Assembly: GCA_040902225.1 (NCBI GenBank)
Contig: JBBDXT010000007.1
Coordinates: forward strand, 62,001 to 126,000
DNA from: Chloroflexota bacterium
GTDB lineage: Bacteria > Chloroflexota > Limnocylindria > QHBO01
Length of the DNA: 64,000 nt
Direction of reading: 5' to 3'
Part shown: piece by piece, positions 1 through 7,321 of the stretch
How positions within the stretch are numbered: position 1 is the stretch's first letter
Layout: every line of letters begins with the position of its first letter
Notes under the pieces: generated by a model
The model's input: the letters and a program-made list of their open reading frames with translations, nothing else
What the model was told of the DNA's origin: nothing
Database searches by the model: none
Translations under genes and position numbers: made by a program

Positions 1-1
1 G

Positions 2-70
2 GCGACCGCGGCGATCGACGGCGTGCTCACCGCGCTCGTGGCCTCATACCGGGAAGGATCGGCTCCCTAG
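2..70 (+). CDS. C-terminal end of an unidentified protein (partial)
   Basis: The first 23 codons visible form an open frame ending in TAG at 68-70, reading ATAAIDGVLTALVASYREGSAP. Its composition is like neighbouring proteins. It runs convergently into the M24 peptidase, whose stop lies at 67-69. Too little is present to name the family. Confidence 0.45.
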   Translation, partial: ATAAIDGVLTALVASYREGSAP

Positions 71-1203
71 CTGACGATGATCAGCTCGGTGCTGTTGGTG
101 TTGAGGCGCTCGCCCCCGGCATCGGTGCAGACCACGATGTCCTCGATCCGCGCACCCCATTGGTCGGCGATGTAGATCCCCGGCTCGATGCTGAACGCGT
201 GGCCGGCCACCAGTCGCTCGTCATTGCTCTCGACGATGTATGGCTCTTCGTGCGTCTCCATGCCGATGCCGTGGCCGGTCCGATGCATGAAGGCGTCGCC
301 GTAGCCCGCCTCCTCGATGATCCGTCGCGCGGCACGGTCGATATCAAGCGCCGCAACGCCGGGCGCGACCGCTGCACATGCCGCTGTCTGGGCCATCCGC
401 AGCACCTCGTACATTGCCACGAAGTCTGGAGGCGGATCACCGACGAAGGCGGTGCGCGTCGTATCCGAGCAATAGGCCTCCCGCACGCCGCCGATGTCGA
501 GCACGATGGCGTCGCCGGCCTCGATCACCCGCTCCCCGGGCTCATGGTGCGGGCTGGCCGAGTTGGGCCCCGATGCGACGATCGCGAATTCAGTGGTGTC
601 GTGTCCCGCAGCCAGCAACAGCTCGTTGATGCGGCGGCTGACCTCGGCTTCGGTGCGCCCCGCCAGGCGCTCCGCCGTGATGGCCAGCATCGCCTCGTCG
701 GCCGCGGAGGCCGCCGCACGAAGGCGATCGACCTCCTCCGGCTGCTTGATGCGACGGACGGCGCCGATCGCGGGACTGGCATCCACCAGCTCGGCGGGGT
801 CGAGCAGGGCGCGCAACCGCAGCACGAAGCGAGACCACATCTGGTCCTGCAGGCCGACGCGGAGCGCCCCGCCCAGGCAGGCCTTGACCAGGCGGAAGGG
901 ATCGTCCGTCTCATCCCACGGCACGATCTCGATGCCATCCGCCAGGGGGCCGATGGCGTGGCGCGCCAGCGGCTCCTCGAGTCGGGGAAGAATGAGGGCC
1001 GGCACCCCCTCCACGGGGAGGATGAGGCAGGTCAGCCGCTCCAGCGCCGGGGGGCGATAGCCGAGCAGGTACTCGTAGTCGGCCGATGGCGTGACGAGCA
1101 GCGCCGCGATGCTGCGGGCTGCCGCCTCGGCGGTGGCACGCAGCAGCCGATCGGCATAGACCGGGTCGGCGAAGCGCGTGCCGGCGGTGGAGATGAGGGG
1201 CAT
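67..1203 (-). CDS. M24 family Xaa-Pro-type aminopeptidase
   Basis: Predicted cytoplasmic metallopeptidase that removes N-terminal residues next to proline (creatinase/aminopeptidase P fold). An N-terminal creatinase-like domain is followed by the pita-bread catalytic domain. All five metal ligands are visible: Asp in VLDIGG, Asp in CSDTTRT, His in HRTGHGIGMETHEE, Glu in FSIEPGIY and Glu in ARIEDIVV. I chose the ATG at 1203, because the longer frame would overlap the mec gene, whose stop is at 1215. This leaves an 11-base gap, so it is probably the last gene of the suf-cys operon. Substrate is unknown; prolidase is the alternative. Confidence 0.88.
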   Translation of the reverse strand: MPLISTAGTRFADPVYADRLLRATAEAAARSIAALLVTPSADYEYLLGYRPPALERLTCLILPVEGVPALILPRLEEPLARHAIGPLADGIEIVPWDETDDPFRLVKACLGGALRVGLQDQMWSRFVLRLRALLDPAELVDASPAIGAVRRIKQPEEVDRLRAAASAADEAMLAITAERLAGRTEAEVSRRINELLLAAGHDTTEFAIVASGPNSASPHHEPGERVIEAGDAIVLDIGGVREAYCSDTTRTAFVGDPPPDFVAMYEVLRMAQTAACAAVAPGVAALDIDRAARRIIEEAGYGDAFMHRTGHGIGMETHEEPYIVESNDERLVAGHAFSIEPGIYIADQWGARIEDIVVCTDAGGERLNTNSTELIIVS

Positions 1204-1214
1204 CGGGCAGAAGG

Positions 1215-1634
1215 TTACCCGATCGTCAGCGGCACCTCGAATGCCTGCCCGCGGTAGATCCGCCACGCGCGAAGGGCGCGGGCGGGTGGCGCATCGGCCT
1301 CTGACAGGCTTGCCAGCAGGTAGAACGGGTCTGGGTACATCGCCGTGCGACGGTCGGTCGCCGATGGCACCGCCGCGGAGTGGGTGTGCGAGTGGAAGAT
1401 GGCGACCAGCTCCTCACCGGCGTCCTCGATGGCGAAGGTGATGCGAACCAGGTCCTCGGGATGCACGTTGTAGCGGAGTGGCGAGGCCTCCACGTTCCGG
1501 GCAGGGTGGAACCGGGTGGCGAGCCCGGTGCCGAGCGATCCGGAGAGGATGCCACACGACTCGTTCGGCAGCTCGGCGCGAGCGTGGCGCATCAGCTCAT
1601 CGGCGACCGATGGGGGCAGGCCAAGACCCTTCAC
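1215..1634 (-). CDS. mec: Mec-like JAMM metalloprotease (CysO-cysteine hydrolase)
   Basis: Zn-dependent JAMM/MPN+ hydrolase of about 139 residues. In mycobacteria Mec releases cysteine from the CysO-cysteine adduct. The motif is complete: a Glu near residue 25 (LPNESCGIL), then H-x-H-x7-S-x2-D in FHSHTHSAAVPSATD at about residues 81-94. The start is one of two adjacent GTG codons (1637 or 1634). The 1634 one gives a GTGA four-base overlap with the cysM stop, so the two genes are likely translationally coupled. Position directly after cysO and cysM supports the Mec role. It may also trim the two residues that follow Gly-Gly in this CysO (inference). Confidence 0.88.
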   Translation of the reverse strand: MKGLGLPPSVADELMRHARAELPNESCGILSGSLGTGLATRFHPARNVEASPLRYNVHPEDLVRITFAIEDAGEELVAIFHSHTHSAAVPSATDRRTAMYPDPFYLLASLSEADAPPARALRAWRIYRGQAFEVPLTIG

Positions 1635-2560
1635 CACAGCAGCGAGCGCTCCAGCTCCTCGTCCAGGTCGTCCAGGTCGCGGTCGTAGATGCCGGTCGAC
1701 AGGTACTTCCAGCCTCCGTCGGCCAGCAGCACGACGATGTTCCCCTCTTCCATCTCGTCCGCGGCTCGCAGGGCCACGTTCAACGCCGCGCCGGACGAGA
1801 GGCCGGCGAAGATCCGCTCCTCGCGCATCAGGCGCCGCACGCCGATCACCGCGTCGCGGTTGCTGACCAGGTACCGGTCGTCCAGGACCGATGCGTCCAG
1901 CACCGGCGGCACGAATCCCTCGTCGAGATTTCGCAGGCCCTGCACCTGCTCCCCGGGGAGTGGCTCCGCGGCGATGACCCGCGTGCCGGGCCGCTCTTGC
2001 TTCAGGAAATGGCCGACACCGGTCAACGTCCCGCCGGTTCCCAGCCCCGCCACGAACAGGTCGACCTCCGGCACGGCCGCGAGGATCTCGGGGCCGGTCC
2101 CCTCCTCGTGCGCTCGCGGGTTGGCCGCATTGCCGTACTGGTACGGCATGAACAGCGACGAATCCGCGGCGCTCAGCTCCTGCGCCAGCCGGATGGCCCC
2201 GTTCGAGCCCTCTGCCCCGGGGGACGGGACGATCTCGGCGCCGTACAGGCGCAGCAGCTGCTCGCGCTCGACGGTGGTGTTGTCCGGCATCACGATCCGC
2301 ACCGGGTGTCCCATCAGCCGACCGATCATGGCCAGGCTGATTCCCGTGTTCCCCGAGGATGGCTCCAGGATGGTCTGGCCCGGCCGCAGCGCCCCGGACG
2401 CCCGTGCCTCCGCGAGCATCGCCAGCGCGATTCGGTCCTTGACGGATCCGGTCGGATTGGCGCCCTCGAGCTTGGCGTAGAGGCGGATGCGCGGAGATGG
2501 CGCCAGGTGCGACAGCTCTACCGTCGGCGTGCTGCCGATGGTGGAGACCAGGTCGCGCAT
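1631..2560 (-). CDS. cysM: CysM-type cysteine synthase (CysO/O-phosphoserine dependent)
   Basis: PLP enzyme of the cysteine synthase family, 309 residues. The PLP lysine is K41 in TGSVKDR, the substrate loop SSGNTG is at 68-73, and the phosphate-binding GLGTGGTLTG lies near 172-181. Two features match mycobacterial CysM rather than ordinary CysK. One is QGLRNLDEGFVP, which contains the arginine linked to O-phosphoserine preference. The other is the long C-terminal tail ending KYLSTGIY...ERSLLW, which closes the active site in CysM. Neighbouring cysO, moeZ-like and mec genes support use of CysO thiocarboxylate as sulfur donor instead of free sulfide. Specificity itself is inferred. Confidence 0.93.
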   Translation of the reverse strand: MRDLVSTIGSTPTVELSHLAPSPRIRLYAKLEGANPTGSVKDRIALAMLAEARASGALRPGQTILEPSSGNTGISLAMIGRLMGHPVRIVMPDNTTVEREQLLRLYGAEIVPSPGAEGSNGAIRLAQELSAADSSLFMPYQYGNAANPRAHEEGTGPEILAAVPEVDLFVAGLGTGGTLTGVGHFLKQERPGTRVIAAEPLPGEQVQGLRNLDEGFVPPVLDASVLDDRYLVSNRDAVIGVRRLMREERIFAGLSSGAALNVALRAADEMEEGNIVVLLADGGWKYLSTGIYDRDLDDLDEELERSLLW

Positions 2561-2565
2561 CGGGG

Positions 2566-2841
2566 CTAGCGGGCGCCTCCGGCCATGGCCGGCAGCAGGA
2601 TGACCGTGTCGTCCGGCCCGACCGGCGTCTCGAGCCCGTCGCGGTACCGGACGTCCCGGTCGTTGACATACACGTTGACGAACGGCGACAGCTCACCATC
2701 CGCCGTGACGCGGTCGCGGAGGGCCGGATAGTTGGCGAAGAGATCCGCGAGGACTTCATCCACCGTTGCCCCGCTCGCGGCGAGGCTGCGACTGCCACCA
2801 ACCGTTTCACGCAGGACCGGCGGGATGCGTACGGTGCTCAC
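2566..2841 (-). CDS. cysO: CysO-like sulfur-carrier protein (MoaD/ThiS fold) with Gly-Gly-Ala-Arg tail
   Basis: Small ubiquitin-like protein of 91 residues. It starts at GTG 2841 in a GTGA overlap with the end of the upstream ThiF-rhodanese gene. The sequence tracks mycobacterial CysO: SIPxxLR-like start, FVNVYVNDRDVR centre, and ILLPAMAGG near the end. The C-terminal Gly-Gly would be adenylated and thiocarboxylated by the ThiF-like enzyme, then used by CysM. Unusually, Ala-Arg follows the Gly-Gly before the stop, so the carrier should need trimming before activation. A longer frame upstream exists only as overlap with the preceding gene. Confidence 0.9.
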   Translation of the reverse strand: MSTVRIPPVLRETVGGSRSLAASGATVDEVLADLFANYPALRDRVTADGELSPFVNVYVNDRDVRYRDGLETPVGPDDTVILLPAMAGGAR

Positions 2842-3935
2842 TGGATCGTCCCCTCCCCGCAGGCTGGGCAGGCCGGGTCGCGCCAGATCCTGACCTCGCT
2901 GAACTCGGTCGACATCGCGTCGAACATGAGCAGCCGCCCTGCCAGTGTCTCGCCCACGCCAAGGAGGAGCTTGAAGACCTCGTTGGCCTGCAGCAGGCCG
3001 GCGATCCCCGGCAGGACCCCCAGCACGCCGGCGATGTCGCAGGCCGGCGCCAGCTCGGGAGGCGGCTGGGTCGGGTACATGCAGCGGTAGCACGGCCCCT
3101 CGAACGGGACGAAGGTGGTGACCTGCCCATCCCAGCGGTAGATCGAGCCATGCACCACTGGCTTGCGCAGCCTGACCGCCGCGTCGTTGAGCAGATAGCG
3201 TGTGTCGAAGTTATCGGTCCCGTCGACGATCACGTCGTAATCGGAGATCAGCCGCTCGACGTTGCCGGCGTCGAGCCGCTCGCGGTGCTCGACCACGTTG
3301 GTCTCCGGATTGAGCGCGCCAAGGGTCATGCGGGCGCTCTCGGTCTTGGGCATCCCCACCCGGTCGGAGGTGTGCAGCACCTGGCGCTGGAGGTTGCTCT
3401 CGTCGACCACGTCGTCATCGACCAGGCCGATGGTGCCGATCCCCGATGCAGCCAGGTAGAGCGCCGCCGGCGAGCCCAGGCCACCGGCTCCGATCAGCAG
3501 CACCTTTGAATCCAGCAGCTTCCGCTGCCCCGCCTGCCCGATCTCGGGGATCAGCACCTGGCGGCTGTAGCGCCGCTGCTGGCCCGGAGTCAGCAGCTGC
3601 TCGGGGGCTTCCCACGCGCCGCCGAGCCGGCGCCAGTCGAGCAGGGCGGCACCACGCATGTTTGCCACGTTGCGGTAGCCGTTCTGGACAAGCCAGGCCG
3701 ATGCCCGCAGCGAGCGGGCGCCGACCGCGCAGTGGACCAGCAGTGGCGCGTCGCGGTCAGGGGCGACCTCGCCGATCCGCGACGGCAGGTCGGCGAGCGG
3801 AAGGAGAGTGGCATTCGGGATGTGGCCCTCGTTCCACTCGACCTGCTCGCGGACGTCGAGGATCCGCCAGCCAGATGCGGCCAGCTCGAGCGCCTCGGCG
3901 GCGTCAACCTCGCGAAACGGAGTCGCGGTTGCCAC
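2838..3935 (-). CDS. moeZ: Rhodanese-ThiF fusion, MoeZ/MoeB-like sulfurtransferase/adenylyltransferase
   Basis: Activates the C terminus of the sulfur-carrier protein by adenylation and delivers sulfur to it. The N-terminal rhodanese domain (about residues 1-110) has catalytic Cys69 in HCAVGARS. A ThiF/MoeB domain follows, with nucleotide loop GAGGLGS at 149-155 and paired zinc cysteines CYRC and CPAC. In MoeZ the rhodanese is normally C-terminal; here the order is reversed. The GTG start at 3935 is chosen because it follows the sufU stop by two bases; the longer frame runs through sufU. SufS, two genes upstream, is a plausible persulfide source (inference). Confidence 0.9.
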   Translation of the reverse strand: MATATPFREVDAAEALELAASGWRILDVREQVEWNEGHIPNATLLPLADLPSRIGEVAPDRDAPLLVHCAVGARSLRASAWLVQNGYRNVANMRGAALLDWRRLGGAWEAPEQLLTPGQQRRYSRQVLIPEIGQAGQRKLLDSKVLLIGAGGLGSPAALYLAASGIGTIGLVDDDVVDESNLQRQVLHTSDRVGMPKTESARMTLGALNPETNVVEHRERLDAGNVERLISDYDVIVDGTDNFDTRYLLNDAAVRLRKPVVHGSIYRWDGQVTTFVPFEGPCYRCMYPTQPPPELAPACDIAGVLGVLPGIAGLLQANEVFKLLLGVGETLAGRLLMFDAMSTEFSEVRIWRDPACPACGEGTIQ

Positions 3936-3937
3936 GG

Positions 3938-4345
3938 TCAGCCGGCCGCCTCCGCCTCGGCGGGCCAGGCCACCTCGCCGCCGCGCACCGCGCCCTGCAG
4001 CACCTTGTATGCGAGCAGCGCGCACTTGAGGCGGGCGGGGCCGATCGGAACGCCCAGCTCGTCGAGCAGCGCCTTCGGATTCATGTCGCGCACCTCGTCC
4101 AGGCTCTGCCCGCGCAGGCCATCGGTCAGGATCGAGGCCGATGCCTGGCTGATGGCGCAGCCGCGTCCGTCGAATGCCACGTCCGCGATCGCCGTGCGGT
4201 CGGCGTCGAGGACCAGGCTCATGCTCATCTCGTCGCCGCAGGTCGGATTCGAATCGGCGAAGTGCAGGTCGTGCGGATCCAGGGTCCCCTTGTTATGGGG
4301 ATTGCGGTAGTGCTCCAGGATGAAGTCGCGGTACAGGTTGTCCAT
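3938..4345 (-). CDS. sufU: SufU-like Fe-S assembly / sulfur relay protein
   Basis: Zinc-containing sulfur acceptor for SufS in Gram-positive-type SUF systems, 135 residues. The three conserved cysteines are present: C36 in NPTCGDE, C63 in GRGCAIS and C108 in LKCALL, with the Asp of CGD. The DGRGCAIS and GPARLKC motifs favour SufU over scaffold IscU. It lies three bases downstream of sufS and two upstream of the moeZ-like gene. It may therefore pass sulfur both to SufBCD and to the CysO pathway (inference). Confidence 0.9.
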   Translation of the reverse strand: MDNLYRDFILEHYRNPHNKGTLDPHDLHFADSNPTCGDEMSMSLVLDADRTAIADVAFDGRGCAISQASASILTDGLRGQSLDEVRDMNPKALLDELGVPIGPARLKCALLAYKVLQGAVRGGEVAWPAEAEAAG

Positions 4346-4348
4346 CGG

Positions 4349-5617
4349 TCAGCCCGCGAAGAGGATCTGCGTGGCACGCACCGCTGCGACGAGGGCGTCG
4401 ACGTCGTCCAGGTCGTTGTAGACGTAGAAGCTGGCGCGGGTTGTGGCCGGAATGTCGTAGCGCAGCATCACCGGCTGGGCGCAGTGGTGGCCGGCCCTGA
4501 CCGCCACACCCTCGCTGTCGAAGACGGTCGCAACGTCATGCGGGTGGATCCCGTCCAGCACGAAGCTGATCACTCCGGCGTGGGTGGCGGCGTCATCGGG
4601 GCCGAAGCGGCGGACGCCCGGGATCTCACCGAGGGCGGGCCAGGCGCGCTCGAAGAGGTAGCGCTCGTGCTCGCGCACGGCATCCATGCCCAGGTTCGTC
4701 AGGTAGTCGATCGCTGCCCCCAGGCCGATCGCCTCGACGATCGCCGGCGTCCCCGCCTCGAACTTGTAGGGAACCTCGTTCCACTCGGCCCCTTCCATGG
4801 TGACCTTGATGATCATGCTGCCGCCGGTCATGAAGGGCGGCATCGCGTCGAGCAGCTCGCGCCGGCCCCACAGCGCCCCGATCCCGGATGGGCCGAGCAT
4901 TTTGTGGCCGGAGAGGGCCAGGAAGTCGCAATCGAGAGCGGCCACGTCGATCGGCATGTGCGGAACCGCCTGGGCAGCGTCCACCAGCACCAGGGCGCCC
5001 GCCTCGTGGGCCATGCGGATGATCTCGGACAGCGGGTTGATGGTGCCCAGTGCGTTGCTGACCGCCGCGACCGCCAGCAGCTTGGGCCCCTTGGCCAGCT
5101 TCTCGCGCAGGTCGTCGAGGTCGAGAAGGCCGTCGTCGGTGATCGCCACGTAGTCGAGCGTTGCCCCCACCTCGGCCGTCAGCTGCTGCCAGGGCACGAT
5201 GTTGGCGTGGTGTTCGAGCTGGGTGGTCACCACCCGGTCGCCGGAATGCACGTTGCTGCGACCCCAACTGTAGGCGACCAGGTTGATCGCTTCCGTCGCG
5301 TTCCGCACGAACACGATCTCGCGCTTGCTGGGTGCGCCGATGAAGGCCGCCACCTTGCCGCGTGCCGCCTCGAACAGACCCGTCGCGTCTTCGGAAAGCT
5401 CGTAAATGCCGCGGTGCACGTTGGCGTAGTGATGCGAATAGGCATCGGCCATCGTCTCCACCACGCTTCGTGGCTTGGGCGCGCTGGCGGCCGCGTCAAG
5501 GAAGACGAGTCGCTTGCCGCTGCGGGTCGGCCGGTCGAAGACCGCGAAATCTGAGCGCAGCACCGTCCCGGAGAACGCTCCGGGGGTGATCGCCTTCAGT
5601 GCCGGCTCGACAGCCAT
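4349..5617 (-). CDS. sufS: SufS cysteine desulfurase (group II)
   Basis: PLP enzyme that removes sulfur from cysteine, making alanine and an enzyme persulfide; 422 residues, usual length. The PLP lysine is in ALSGHKMLGPSGIG and the catalytic cysteine in RAGHHCAQPVM, the group II RxGHHCA motif. A 30-residue N-terminal tail precedes the fold. It lies nine bases downstream of sufC and is followed by sufU, the standard activator pair. All residues expected for activity are present. Confidence 0.95.
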   Translation of the reverse strand: MAVEPALKAITPGAFSGTVLRSDFAVFDRPTRSGKRLVFLDAAASAPKPRSVVETMADAYSHHYANVHRGIYELSEDATGLFEAARGKVAAFIGAPSKREIVFVRNATEAINLVAYSWGRSNVHSGDRVVTTQLEHHANIVPWQQLTAEVGATLDYVAITDDGLLDLDDLREKLAKGPKLLAVAAVSNALGTINPLSEIIRMAHEAGALVLVDAAQAVPHMPIDVAALDCDFLALSGHKMLGPSGIGALWGRRELLDAMPPFMTGGSMIIKVTMEGAEWNEVPYKFEAGTPAIVEAIGLGAAIDYLTNLGMDAVREHERYLFERAWPALGEIPGVRRFGPDDAATHAGVISFVLDGIHPHDVATVFDSEGVAVRAGHHCAQPVMLRYDIPATTRASFYVYNDLDDVDALVAAVRATQILFAG

Positions 5618-5626
5618 CGGCCTATC

Positions 5627-6478
5627 TTAGACGTGCTCCGCCACCGGCTCGGCGACCTCGTCACCGACCCCCGATGGCAGGCCGACCTGCTCGCGCACCC
5701 AGTCGTATCCGTTCGCCTCGAGCTTGTGGCTCAGCTCCTCGCCACCGGACATCACCACCCTGCCGTCGAGCAGGACGTGCACGAACTGCGGCTTCACGTA
5801 GTTCAGCATGCGCTGGTAGTGGGTGATCATCAGCACCCCCATCTCCGGTGAGAGGGTGGCGTTGATGCCATCCGCCACGGTCCGCAGCGCGTCGATGTCG
5901 AGTCCGGAGTCGGTCTCGTCCAGGATGGCGATGGTTGGGTTCATGATCGCCATCTGGAGCATCTCCAGGCGCTTCTTCTCGCCGCCGGAGAAGCCGTCGT
6001 TGACGTAGCGAGCCGCCACCGCCGGATCCATGTGGAGGAGCTCCATCTTCTCCTCCATCATCTTGCGGAACTTGGCCAGCGGGATGCCGGTGTACTTCGG
6101 CATGGCCCCATCCGAGGCGTCCGCGGCCGGCTGCTTGGGATGATGGACGGCGTTGTAGATGTTGCGCAGGAAGCTTGCCACCGTCACCCCTGGGATGGCG
6201 CTCGGGTACTGGAAGGCAAGGAAGATGCCCGCCTGGGCGCGCTTGTCGGGGGTCATCTTCTTGCTCAGCAGGTCCTCGCCGCGCCAGGTGACCGATCCGG
6301 AGTCGACGTGGTAATCGGGGTGGCCCATCAGCGTGTAGGCCAGGCTCGTCTTGCCCGAGCCATTGGGCCCCATCAGCGCGTGGACCTCACCGACCTTCAC
6401 CGTCAGCGACAGGCCCTTGAGGATCTTCTTCTGCCCGATGCTGACCTCGAGGTCGCGGATCTCCAGTTCGTCGGTCAT
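5627..6478 (-). CDS. sufC: SufC ATPase
   Basis: Cytoplasmic ABC-type ATPase that drives SufBD during cluster assembly. Walker A is GPNGSGKT and the signature is FSGGEKKRLEM. Walker B with the SufC-typical ETDSGLDIDAL follows, then a His switch in MITHYQRML. The ATG at 6478 is used; the longer frame adds a proline/arginine-rich stretch overlapping the rrf2 end. At 283 residues it is slightly longer than typical SufC because of an acidic C-terminal tail (about the last 20 residues). It is separated from sufB and sufD by the Rieske and rrf2 genes, which is not the common order. Confidence 0.95.
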   Translation of the reverse strand: MTDELEIRDLEVSIGQKKILKGLSLTVKVGEVHALMGPNGSGKTSLAYTLMGHPDYHVDSGSVTWRGEDLLSKKMTPDKRAQAGIFLAFQYPSAIPGVTVASFLRNIYNAVHHPKQPAADASDGAMPKYTGIPLAKFRKMMEEKMELLHMDPAVAARYVNDGFSGGEKKRLEMLQMAIMNPTIAILDETDSGLDIDALRTVADGINATLSPEMGVLMITHYQRMLNYVKPQFVHVLLDGRVVMSGGEELSHKLEANGYDWVREQVGLPSGVGDEVAEPVAEHV

Positions 6479-6500
6479 ACGTGTCTGCTTCAGCTCCTGT

Positions 6501-7007
6501 TCAGCTCGGGGGCGGGGTCGCGGCCGATTGGGCGGCCGTGGACTTCGTGTGAGCGGCCGCCACGCGGCGCCGCACGGCGGGTGGATACGGCGGGCCGCCG
6601 GTTCCGGAGGCAACCTCGGCGAGGGTGGTGCCGCCCAGCATCCCGCTGAGCGAGTTGTTCAGTCGCTCGAAGACCTCGTGGACGCTGCAGTCCTGCGGCC
6701 GATCGCACGACTCCAGGTCGTCCGGCCCGGCGCACGGCATCTCCAGGATCGGTCCATCAAGGGCGCGCACCGCGTCGACCAGGCTGATCTGCTCCGCCGG
6801 GCGGGCAAGGCGGTAGCCACCGGAATGGCCGCGAGTGGCGGTCACCAGGCCAGCCCGGCGCAGCGCGCCGACCAGCTGCTCGATGTACGCGTGCGGCAGC
6901 TTGTCGGCCTTGGCGATGTCCGACAGCGAGGTGGGCCGATCACCGTCGGCGTGGGCCAGAACGACCAGCACCCGGATCCCGTACTCCGCTCGCGTCGAGA
7001 GTTTCAT
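6501..7007 (-). CDS. Rrf2-family Fe-S sensing regulator (IscR-like)
   Basis: Winged-helix repressor of 168 residues. The N-terminal HTH (MKLSTRAEYGIRVLVVLA...LSDIAKADKL) is of standard Rrf2 form. Three cysteines (C92, C101, C107; spacing C-x8-C-x5-C) correspond to the cluster-binding cysteines of IscR, so it probably senses cluster status. The C-terminal 40 residues are Ala/Pro/Arg-rich. Its ATG overlaps the Rieske stop (ATGA). Lying inside the operon, with an IscR-type palindrome ahead of sufB, it is the likely autoregulator. In Actinobacteria this role is played by SufR of another position and family, so orthology is not claimed. Confidence 0.9.
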   Translation of the reverse strand: MKLSTRAEYGIRVLVVLAHADGDRPTSLSDIAKADKLPHAYIEQLVGALRRAGLVTATRGHSGGYRLARPAEQISLVDAVRALDGPILEMPCAGPDDLESCDRPQDCSVHEVFERLNNSLSGMLGGTTLAEVASGTGGPPYPPAVRRRVAAAHTKSTAAQSAATPPPS

Positions 7008-7321
7008 GACAGCTCCACCACGATCTCGTCACCCTCGAGGTGGACAGGGTAGGCCTTGACCGGGACGACCGGTGGCAGGGCCAGGACGCGCCCGCTGAAG
7101 AGGTCGAATCGGCCACCGTGGCGGGGGCACTCCACGGCGTTGCCATCGAGCTCGCCGTCACCGAGGTCGCCGCCGTCATGCGTGCACACGTCCTCGATGG
7201 CGCCCCAGCGCCCGTCGAGCGTGTGCCCCAGGCACACTGACCGGCCGCCGACCATCACCGTCACCACGGTGCCGGGCGCGACATCGCTGGCCCGCAGGCC
7301 GGCAGCGAACCCGGTCGTCAT
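7004..7321 (-). CDS. Small Rieske-type [2Fe-2S] ferredoxin
   Basis: A 105-residue soluble Rieske domain of the non-heme dioxygenase ferredoxin type. The cluster ligands are C46-x-H48 in CTHDGG and C65-x2-H68 in CPRHGGRFD. No signal peptide or membrane segment is seen. It overlaps sufD upstream and rrf2 downstream by ATGA junctions, so it is co-translated with the SUF genes. It may carry electrons for cluster assembly or be a cluster acceptor; which is not shown by sequence. Confidence 0.92.
   Translation of the reverse strand: MTTGFAAGLRASDVAPGTVVTVMVGGRSVCLGHTLDGRWGAIEDVCTHDGGDLGDGELDGNAVECPRHGGRFDLFSGRVLALPPVVPVKAYPVHLEGDEIVVELS

Noticed and set aside
3446-5554. 702-codon rightward open frame opposite sufS, sufU and moeZ
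   Set aside because: Exact antisense of strongly recognised genes; Arg/Gln/His-rich shadow with no family resemblance.
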